This document shows positions 27,245 to 35,577 of a DNA stretch of 40,091 bases, piece after piece. Numbering within the stretch: the stretch's first letter is position 1; every line of letters starts with the position of its first letter. The notes beneath the pieces were generated by a model, which had not been told where the DNA came from, did no database searches, and worked only from the letters and a program-made list of their open reading frames with translations. Source of the DNA: Acidimicrobiia bacterium (lineage in GTDB: Bacteria > Actinomycetota > Acidimicrobiia > Spongiisociales > Spongiisociaceae); assembly GCA_009838635.1 (NCBI GenBank), contig VXRE01000153.1, positions 42,153 to 82,243 on the forward strand, written 5' to 3'. A program made the translations under genes and the position numbers.

Positions 27245-27678
27245 GCGATCGGTACCGCATCGCGGCCCGAGGCGTGGTCCGCGGCAAGGCTTCGGGACCG
27301 GCCCTCGTCTCGAGTGAGGGCATCTCCTTCCTGGGGGACCTCGACATCGGGACGGGCCGGGTCGTGAACCGGACGCACCAGATCGAGGGGCACCGAGTGG
27401 CCGGGACCGTTCTGGTCCTCCCGCACAGCGTGGGCTCGGCCGGGGCATGGCGCTTCCTGTACCAGATGCAGGTTCACGGGACCCACCCGGTCGCGATCGT
27501 CCAGAACTCACTGCCCGACTCCTCGCTGGTTCAGGGCGCCATCCTGGGCGGGATACCGATCGTCTGCGAGCCCGAGGTAGACGTGACGACCTCGATCCGT
27601 TCGGGGGACATGGTCGACGTGGATGGAGACGCGGGAATGGTGACCGTGCGGCCAGCAGTCTCGGCGGACGGTCCATGA
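27241..27678 (+). CDS. aconitase X swivel (small) subunit (DUF126 family)
   Basis: RGVVRGKASGPALVSSEGISFLGDLDIGTGRVVNRTHQIEGHRVAGTVLVLPHSVGSAGAWRFLYQM; ATGA overlap with large subunit. Confidence 0.87.
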   Translation: MSDRYRIAARGVVRGKASGPALVSSEGISFLGDLDIGTGRVVNRTHQIEGHRVAGTVLVLPHSVGSAGAWRFLYQMQVHGTHPVAIVQNSLPDSSLVQGAILGGIPIVCEPEVDVTTSIRSGDMVDVDGDAGMVTVRPAVSADGP

Positions 27679-28403
27679 TCGCCGGGGGACGTACCGTATA
27701 CGGGCTCGAGCTCGGCGTGCTGATGCTGGATACCGTGTTCCCGCGGCTGGTCGGCGACGTGGGCAACGCCGGCACGTGGCCGTTCCCGGTCCGGTACCGG
27801 ATCGTCCCGGGGGCGACCGCCCGCCGAGTCGTACAGCAGCCGGACGATGCTCTGCTCGACCTGTTCATCGACGGCGCCAGGAGCCTGGAACGGGACGGCG
27901 TGCGCATGATCACCACCAGCTGCGGCTTCCTGGCCCTCTACCAGAAGGAGGTGGCGGCCGCCGTCTCCGTCCCGTTCCTGTCATCTTCCCTGCTCCAGGT
28001 GCCCCACGCCTCCCGGCTCGTGGGACCCGATAGGAAGGTCGGGATCCTCACGATGAGCCGCGACGACCTGACCGAGGCCCACTACGAGGGGGTGGGATGG
28101 TCCTCGACCGACCATCCGGTGGCGGTGTCCTCCTTCGCCCCCGGCGCAGCGTTCTGGGAGACCTATCTGGTAGGCCGGGAGACGGTCGATCCGCAAGAAC
28201 TCGAGACGGAATTGCTCGAACTCGGCAACGACCTGCTCGCCCGTTCTCCGGACGTGGGCGCGCTGGTGCTCGAGTGCACCAACTTCGCTCCGTTCGCCCC
28301 CGTCCTCCGCCAGGAGCTCGGCGTGCCCGTGTTCGACTTGGCAACGCTGGTGTTCCAGACCCACATGGCCATATCGGGCGCCGATTTCGAGGGACTCGGT
28401 TGA
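27675..28403 (+). CDS. aspartate/glutamate racemase-fold protein (copy 3)
   Basis: MIAGGRTVYGLELGVLMLDTVFPRLVGDVGNAGTWPFPVRYRIV; TTSCGFLALYQ, LECTNFAPFA; ATGA overlap with AcnX small subunit. Confidence 0.72.
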   Translation: MIAGGRTVYGLELGVLMLDTVFPRLVGDVGNAGTWPFPVRYRIVPGATARRVVQQPDDALLDLFIDGARSLERDGVRMITTSCGFLALYQKEVAAAVSVPFLSSSLLQVPHASRLVGPDRKVGILTMSRDDLTEAHYEGVGWSSTDHPVAVSSFAPGAAFWETYLVGRETVDPQELETELLELGNDLLARSPDVGALVLECTNFAPFAPVLRQELGVPVFDLATLVFQTHMAISGADFEGLG

Positions 28404-29473
28404 GCGACTCTGCCGGCGCGACCCCTCAGGGGGCCATCCTCGTGGCGGCTTCCCATCTCAAGGACTTCACCGTCCGGGTGTTCCGGGCACTGGGCATGCC
28501 GGAGGGCGATGCCGGGCTGATGGGTGACCACATCACGTGGGCTCACGCTCATGGTCACGCCTGGCTGGGCGCACCCAAGATCATCCAGTACGGAACGAGG
28601 ATCAGGACCGGTGCGTCGTCGCCGATCGACAGGACGGCCGTCGTGTCGGAGACCGGCGCCTTCACGCTGCTCGACGCCCGCGACGCCTTCAGCCAGATCG
28701 CCGGCGTCCGGGCCATGGAACTCGCCATCCGCAAAGCCGGGGAGATCGGCGCTGCGGTCTCGGTGGTGCGCAATACGACTTCCGCAGGATCCCTCGGGTA
28801 CTTCGCCCTTCTCGCAGCCGAGCGCGGCATGATCGGCATGGCCAACAACAACGCACCCGCTCTGATGCCGCCGTGGGGGGGAACCACCAAGCTGATAGGC
28901 AACCAGGCCTTCGCGGTCGCCAGCCCGGCCGGCCGCCACGACCCAGTGCTCCTCGACATGGCCCTGTCCGAGATGACCCTCGTCCGCTACCACGAGTACG
29001 AGGAGCGAGGGGAGCAACTGCCCGAAGGCGTCGCGCTCGATGCGACGGGCCGTCCCACCACCGACCCCACCGAGGCTTTGGCGGGGATGATGGTTCCGAT
29101 GGGTGGGCACAGAGGCTACGGGCTGGCGGTGATGTGGGAGGTGCTCACCGGGGTCCTCTCGGGCTCGCTGCGCTTCCTCGACGAAGTCACCATGCCGGGC
29201 GTGTTCGACCGCCCGCAGGCGGTGAGCATGTTCTTTCTCGCCATTAGCCCGGAGATGTCGATGCCCTACGAGGAGTTCGTCGATCGGGTCGACAGCCTGG
29301 TGGACAGGGTGCATTCGTCACCGCCGGCGCCGGGCGTCGAGCGGGTCTACGTGCCGGGCGAGCGGAGCGCGCGAGTCGCCAGGGACCGTATGCGGGACGG
29401 AATCCCCATGCCGCCATCCCTGGTGGCCGACCTCGCCGGCTTCGGCGCCGAGATAGGAGTCCCATGGGAATGA
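28400..29473 (+). CDS. Ldh family (malate/L-lactate/ureidoglycolate-type) oxidoreductase, copy 1
   Basis: VFRALGMPEGDAGLMGDHITWAHAHGHAWLGAPKI...NNNAPALMPPWGGTTKLIGNQAFAVASPAG...GGHRGYGLAVMWEVLTGVLSG; TTG start overlapping upstream stop. Confidence 0.8.
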   Translation: MSDSAGATPQGAILVAASHLKDFTVRVFRALGMPEGDAGLMGDHITWAHAHGHAWLGAPKIIQYGTRIRTGASSPIDRTAVVSETGAFTLLDARDAFSQIAGVRAMELAIRKAGEIGAAVSVVRNTTSAGSLGYFALLAAERGMIGMANNNAPALMPPWGGTTKLIGNQAFAVASPAGRHDPVLLDMALSEMTLVRYHEYEERGEQLPEGVALDATGRPTTDPTEALAGMMVPMGGHRGYGLAVMWEVLTGVLSGSLRFLDEVTMPGVFDRPQAVSMFFLAISPEMSMPYEEFVDRVDSLVDRVHSSPPAPGVERVYVPGERSARVARDRMRDGIPMPPSLVADLAGFGAEIGVPWE

Positions 29474-30522
29474 ACCCAACCGTCCGCCTCTCCCGAGAGC
29501 AGATCCGCAGCGTGGCGTTTCCGCTGCTCCGAGCGATCGGGATGCCGCCCGAAGATGCCGCCATCACCGCCGACGCGATGGTATGGAACGAGCTGCGCGG
29601 CGCGCCGGGGCATGGCCTCGGCCGGATCTTCCAGATCCTGGAGAGGTCCCGGGCCGGAGGGCTGAACCTGGCTGTGGACTGGACACCGTTGCGGGAGACA
29701 AGCGGAACCGCCTTGCTCGACGCCTGCGACGGGTGGGGGGTGGTCGCAGGAACCAGAGCCATGGGGATCGCGGTGGACAAGGCCCGTGATGCCGGAGTGG
29801 GCGCCGTGGTGGTACGCAACAGCGATGTCACCTCGGCGATGGGCTACTACCCCTACGTAGCGGTCATGGCCGGGATGGTCGGCCTCGCTATCACCAACTC
29901 GGTCCCGCTCATGCCCCCATGGGGAGGAACCGAGGTACTTCTCGGCAACCAGGCCTTCGCTATCGGGGCGCCGACGCGCGACCATCCGCCGCTGATCTTC
30001 GACTCGTCCTCCAGCGCCTACAACATGGGGAAGATGCGTAGCGCCGCGGCCCACGGCGAGAAGCTGCCACCGGGCGTGGCTCTCGACGACACGGGAGAGG
30101 AAACGGACGACGCGGCGGCCGCTCTCGAGGCGTTGCGCCTCCTACCCATGGGCGGCCACCGGGGCGGGGGCCTGGCCATCATGTGGGAGGTTCTGACCGG
30201 GATCCTCGCCGGCCGCCGTTCAACCACCGAGGTCGTCGGCATGCAGGAACTGGACAGGACGGCGGGGGTGAGCCTGTACGTCCAGGCGGTGGACCCCAAG
30301 GCCTTCCTGTCCTACGAAGAGTTCCTGGCCCGAGTCGACCGTCTCATCGACCAGATCCACTCCAACCCGCCTCGCTCGGGTGTCGACCGGGTGAGAGTGC
30401 CGGGCGAGAGCAAGGCCGGCTTCGAATCCGAGTACCGGGCGCGAGGCGTACCGGTCCCTGCCGACCTCTTGGAACGGCTGCGGGCACTCTGCGGAGACTT
30501 CGGCCTGGCATGGCCGTTGTGA
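29464..30522 (+). CDS. Ldh family oxidoreductase, copy 2
   Basis: LLRAIGMPPEDAAITADAMVWNELRGAPGHGLGRIFQILERSRAGG...MPPWGGTEVLLGNQAFAIGAPT...GGHRGGGLAIMWEVLTGILAG. Confidence 0.82.
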   Translation: MGMNPTVRLSREQIRSVAFPLLRAIGMPPEDAAITADAMVWNELRGAPGHGLGRIFQILERSRAGGLNLAVDWTPLRETSGTALLDACDGWGVVAGTRAMGIAVDKARDAGVGAVVVRNSDVTSAMGYYPYVAVMAGMVGLAITNSVPLMPPWGGTEVLLGNQAFAIGAPTRDHPPLIFDSSSSAYNMGKMRSAAAHGEKLPPGVALDDTGEETDDAAAALEALRLLPMGGHRGGGLAIMWEVLTGILAGRRSTTEVVGMQELDRTAGVSLYVQAVDPKAFLSYEEFLARVDRLIDQIHSNPPRSGVDRVRVPGESKAGFESEYRARGVPVPADLLERLRALCGDFGLAWPL

Positions 30523-31604
30523 GCACACGAGACCGGTCTTCCGCCGCACAGGAGACGGGCGTCGTCGAAGCGAGCGACCTGCGAGCCTTCACCGCCGCGG
30601 TCCTGGCGGCCCACAGCATGCCGGCTGCCGACGCCGCCCTCACGGCCGACGCCATGGTCTGGGCCGACCTGAGGGGAAGGTATGCGCACGGGGCCAGCAG
30701 CAAGCTGCCCCAGTGCGTGGCTCGTATCCGGGCCGGAGGGACGTCCCCTTCCGCCAACCTACCGGTACTCGGGGAGACCGGCGCCACCTTCGTGCTCGAC
30801 GGACGCAACGCATGGGGCCAGGTAGCGGCCTCGAGAGCGATGATGCGCGCCGTGGCCAAGGCTCGCTCGGTCGGCTTCGCCGTTGGTGTGGTCCGGGATT
30901 GCAGTTCCGCGGCCGCCATGGGCTATTACCCCCTGCTGGCGGTGGCGGAAGGCATGATCGGGATGGCCTTCACCAACGGACCCCCGCTCATCCCTCCCAC
31001 GGGCGGGACCACCAAGCTGCTGGGGAATCAGGCACACGCCATAGGCTGCCCGGCCGACCGCCACTACCCGATCGTGTACGACGCGGCGACCAGCGCCATG
31101 TCCACCTCGGAGATGGATCTCGTCCATGACCGCGGCGAACTCCTGCCACCAGGCGTCCTCTTCACCGCGGACGGACGGCCGACAAGAGATCCCTCGATCT
31201 GGGTGGACGGCCTGCTCGCTCCGGCGGGGGGACACCGAGGCTACGGGCTGTCACTCATGCTCGAGATACTCACCGGCGTCCTGGCCGGAGGCGCGAGGTT
31301 CGCGCCGGACGTGGGCCATCCGTTCCTGGGCGGGGAGCCCCAAGGCGTCGCCCTGTTCGTGGCGGCGATCGATCCGGAGCACTCGATCGGACACGAGGAG
31401 TTGACACGACGGGCCGACTCGCTGATCGAACGGCTGCATGCCTCAGAGGCCGCTCCCGGCACCGAGAGGATCTACGTACCGGGCGAGCGGAGCTTCATTC
31501 TGGCTGAGCAGCGGGAGCGGGACGGCATCCCGATGCCGACCGAGAGGCTGGAGGACCTCCGCCGGGTCGGTTCGGGCCTAGACATTTCGCTGACCTGGCG
31601 CTAG
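30510..31604 (+). CDS. Ldh family oxidoreductase, copy 3
   Basis: VLAAHSMPAADAALTADAMVWADLRGRYAHGASSKLPQCVARIRAGG...IPPTGGTTKLLGNQAHAIGCPA...GGHRGYGLSLMLEILTGVLAG. Confidence 0.82.
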   Translation: MAVVSTRDRSSAAQETGVVEASDLRAFTAAVLAAHSMPAADAALTADAMVWADLRGRYAHGASSKLPQCVARIRAGGTSPSANLPVLGETGATFVLDGRNAWGQVAASRAMMRAVAKARSVGFAVGVVRDCSSAAAMGYYPLLAVAEGMIGMAFTNGPPLIPPTGGTTKLLGNQAHAIGCPADRHYPIVYDAATSAMSTSEMDLVHDRGELLPPGVLFTADGRPTRDPSIWVDGLLAPAGGHRGYGLSLMLEILTGVLAGGARFAPDVGHPFLGGEPQGVALFVAAIDPEHSIGHEELTRRADSLIERLHASEAAPGTERIYVPGERSFILAEQRERDGIPMPTERLEDLRRVGSGLDISLTWR

Positions 31605-32299
31605 CCCGATGGCATCTCGTCCCGGTTAACCGACCGGATCAGGTCTAAGACGGCGCGCATGTCGAGGACCGCCACCACGTTCGTGTCCACTGTGGGGTCC
31701 CGATCATCCTCCGGTGACAGGATCCCCACCGCTCCCTTCGTCTCGATGGGTTGGCGGCCGAGGGTCACACCGATCACCACCGGCTCATCACCGTCCGGGG
31801 TGGCACACAGCACCGGACCCCCGACCATGCCAGGGTTGAACGAACCATCGAGGTAGAAGACCGGTCCGTCCTCCACCGACACCGCGGCCACCGTACCCGC
31901 GAGGACGAACGGGACGTTGGCAGCCGTGCCGAGACCCCGGACTCCCCGTGGGAACCCGAGCGAGAAGACCCTCTGTGAAACCCCAGGCAGCCAGTCAGGT
32001 CCCGCCATGCCGAGAGTCGGTACGAAGTTGGTGGACGTGACGGCGCAGACGGCTGCCCGGCCCGCTCCAACCTCTCCCAGATGCTCCACCTGAAGCATGC
32101 GGTTGGCCTGCTCGAACGTCACCAGCAGGCGTTGAGTGCTGATCCCGACCACTTCGGCTGCCGTTACCAGGAAGGGGGCATCACCCACCTCGATGACGAA
32201 GCCGCTGGCTTGCCCGCTCGGGCTGGTGGTTCTTACCACCCGTGCGACGAGCTGCCCGAGTGGAGAATCACCACGATCCTGCGGCCCGCGATCCGTCAA
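31601..32299 (-). CDS. trypsin-fold serine-protease-like protein, apparently lacking catalytic His and Ser
   Basis: ASGFVIEVGDAPFLVTAAEVVG (AAH to AAE) ... FYLDGSFNPGMVGGPVLC (GNSGGP to GMVGGP). Confidence 0.55.
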   Translation of the reverse strand: MTDRGPQDRGDSPLGQLVARVVRTTSPSGQASGFVIEVGDAPFLVTAAEVVGISTQRLLVTFEQANRMLQVEHLGEVGAGRAAVCAVTSTNFVPTLGMAGPDWLPGVSQRVFSLGFPRGVRGLGTAANVPFVLAGTVAAVSVEDGPVFYLDGSFNPGMVGGPVLCATPDGDEPVVIGVTLGRQPIETKGAVGILSPEDDRDPTVDTNVVAVLDMRAVLDLIRSVNRDEMPSG

Positions 32300-32335
32300 C
32301 GTAACTGCTGCCCGCTCCGGTGCCGCAGGATGGGC

Positions 32336-32998
32336 TCAAGCCTTGCGCGCAAGGAGGATCCCATCGCCGATCGGTAGGAGCGACACCTCGACCCGGGTGT
32401 CCCGGGCGGCCTTGCCGTTCATTTCACGGATCACGGACGTTATGTCATCGGTCCGCTCCGGGTCCGCTACCCGGCCTCCCCAGAGGGCGTTGTCGACGAG
32501 CACGAGACCCCCACTCCTCAGGAGCTGCAAGCAGCGGTCGTAGTAGCGGGGGTAGTTGCCCTTGTCGGCGTCGATGAAGGCGAAGTCGAAGGTCCCGGTT
32601 TCACCTCCGCTGATCAGCCCGTCGAGCGTGTCGACAGCGGGCCCTATCCGGAGGTCGATCTTGGCGGCCACTCCGGCCCTTTCCCAATAGCGCCGGGCGA
32701 TGTCGGTGTACTCGACGCTGACGTCGCAAGCCACCAGCCGTCCGTCATCCGGGAGCGCCCGGGCGACGGACAGGCTGCTGTACCCGGTGAAGACCCCCAC
32801 CTCTATGGCCCGGGTCGCTCCGATCAGCTTCACCAGCATCGCCATCAACTGGCCCTGATCAGCGGAGATCTGCATGCCCCCCTCCGACATCCGCGCGGTC
32901 TCCTCCCGCAGGTCGGAAAGCAGCGGATCGTCCCGGAGAGTGGTCGACAGGATGTACTCGTAGAGCCCCGGATCGATAAACGCGTTGCTACTGCTCAT
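32336..32998 (-). CDS. class I SAM-dependent O-methyltransferase (caffeoyl-CoA OMT-like)
   Basis: GQLMAMLVKLIGATRAIEVGVFTGYSSLSVARALPDDGRLVACDVSVEYTDIARRYWERAGVAAKIDLRIGPA...FDFAFIDADKGNYPRYYDRCLQLLRSGGLVLVDNALWGGRVAD. Confidence 0.92.
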   Translation of the reverse strand: MSSSNAFIDPGLYEYILSTTLRDDPLLSDLREETARMSEGGMQISADQGQLMAMLVKLIGATRAIEVGVFTGYSSLSVARALPDDGRLVACDVSVEYTDIARRYWERAGVAAKIDLRIGPAVDTLDGLISGGETGTFDFAFIDADKGNYPRYYDRCLQLLRSGGLVLVDNALWGGRVADPERTDDITSVIREMNGKAARDTRVEVSLLPIGDGILLARKA

Positions 32999-33126
32999 GG
33001 ATGGAGCCGCCTTTCCACGGATGATCACGGGAGGCTGATCGAGGTGGTCTTAGCGCTAGCCCGGTCGGTCAGCGCCGTTCCGGCGATCACTGATGAGTAT
33101 ACGTCGGAGTGTCCCGGAGCTGACCA

Positions 33127-33845
33127 CTAGCTCCCGGCCTTCCAGACGAAGCGGGGATGGGCGCCGTGGGGCGGCCAGTAGCTGTCCTTGCGGTAGGCCC
33201 AATATTCGAAGGGGTTGTCGTAGTAGGCGAAGGTCTCCACCACCGATCGCCAGTTGCGCCGGTCCATCACCAGCCCCACCAGCAGCCCGGCCGCGCCCGC
33301 CAGGACCAGCCAGGCGCCGTATCCGAGGACGTAGAGGGGACCGAAGGATCGGTTCTGGAGGACATGCGTTCCCTCGTGTACATCGATCAGGCGCCTTCGC
33401 CGTACCACCTGCGGTGAGTCTCCGCACAGGCCGGTTTCCCCCCCACCGGCTGAGACCACGTTGCCGAAGGTGATGGCGAACCGGGACCGGAAGGTGAACC
33501 CGCCCTCGTACACATGCCGGTTGGTGCGGTGGCTCATGCCGTCGAAGTACGAGGACGGGTAGAGGGCGTTGACCAGGTGCAGCACCACCCCGCCCGCCAC
33601 GCTGATCAACCCCCAGGTCGAGTCCAGCGCCCAGCACACCCAGCCGTGCGGCCGCCGCCACTGGTAGATGCCCTTCGCGCCGCTGATCGCCCCGTTCAGC
33701 CCGGCCGCGCCCACCGCAGCACCCGCCACCGCGGCCGGGACCAATCGGAGGGCCGCGATGAACAGCCAGGCCAGCACCGCCCCGCCGACCCCGACCCCGA
33801 CAGCTTCCACGGCCGAGACCAGGGGCCGTCGACCACCGGGCTCGT

Positions 33846-33849
<4 letters not shown>
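33127..33849 (-). CDS. membrane-associated protein with an HEGTH (HExxH) motif, unknown function
   Basis: LIDVHEGTHVLQNRSFGPLYVLGYGAWLVLAGAAGLLVGLVMDR; GTG start overlaps upstream CPBP stop (GTGA). Confidence 0.6.
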
Positions 33850-34646
<797 letters not shown>

Positions 34647-34797
34647 TGGAGAGCCGTGTGGCTATCGTTAGGGAGGGCTGCTGAGCAGTCCATCCGGGGC
34701 CAGTTGCCCCGCGCATGGTTCTCGGCTGGCGAGGCCCTCGTAATACTTCGATAACTACTGTTCTACTATTCTATTAGCTATTGAGAGAGAGGGTTCA

Positions 34798-35472
34798 ATG
34801 ACGCTACCTACTTATGCCGGCTTCGTGAACGCCGGGTTCCTGAGGGCCGAGGGCGCCCGAGCCCTTGATGAGAATCCCCGCAACGTGCGGATGGACAGCG
34901 AGGCCGTCGTCTCCTGGTTCCAGGACCTGACCTTCGACCGGGGGGCACGGTTCCTCCGGGCCTACTGGTACGACGCCCGGTTCGACAGCGGCCACGAGTT
35001 GGCGGATGGCCAGCGCCGCTTCTTCTCGGCCCTCGGCCAGACCCCGGGCATCCAACTCCGTCTCGGTCACATCGTTGAGTACCGGCCGTGGTTCGAGCAG
35101 GGAATCCGTGATGCCCTGACCCGCACTGCGGTTGCCCTCAACCTCGATCCGGACCGGGTGATGGACGAGTTTGACCAGCAGTGGACCTTCCGGCCCGAAC
35201 GTCGCCAGCGTGGGGTCGACACCATGCTGTGCTCCGACATCGTCCGGCTGTCCGGCCGCGGGGCATTCGACACGGCCGTGATCTTCTCCGGTGATCGGGA
35301 TCTGGCGGAAGCCTTGCGATCAGCCCAGGAGGTCGGAATCCGGGTGGTGATCGCCACGCCGGATCGACACAGCGTATCCCGCGAGATGAACGATCTCGCC
35401 GATGAGATACTCGAGCTGACCGAGGACGATCTCAGCTTGATGCTCCCGGAGAGGCTTCCCAGTTTGACGTAA
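34798..35472 (+). CDS. NYN (LabA/DUF88-like) domain protein
   Basis: AGFVNAGFL...ARFLRAYWYDARFD...QRGVDTMLCSDIVRLSGRGAFDTAVIFSGDRDLAEALRSAQEVGIRVVIATP. Confidence 0.78.
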   Translation: MTLPTYAGFVNAGFLRAEGARALDENPRNVRMDSEAVVSWFQDLTFDRGARFLRAYWYDARFDSGHELADGQRRFFSALGQTPGIQLRLGHIVEYRPWFEQGIRDALTRTAVALNLDPDRVMDEFDQQWTFRPERRQRGVDTMLCSDIVRLSGRGAFDTAVIFSGDRDLAEALRSAQEVGIRVVIATPDRHSVSREMNDLADEILELTEDDLSLMLPERLPSLT

Positions 35473-35577
35473 CGTCCGTTCCAAGGGGGTTGAAACTCCG
35501 GCGCCGCGTACCGATAGTCAGGTAGTGGCCGGCGCCGAGTAGCCGGCCCATCCCGGCTGCGAGGAGGATCGAGACCG

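Noticed and set aside
30183-30509. Upstream extension of Ldh copy 3 ORF
   Set aside because: Shadow frame inside Ldh copy 2; start at 30510 fits the operon overlap.
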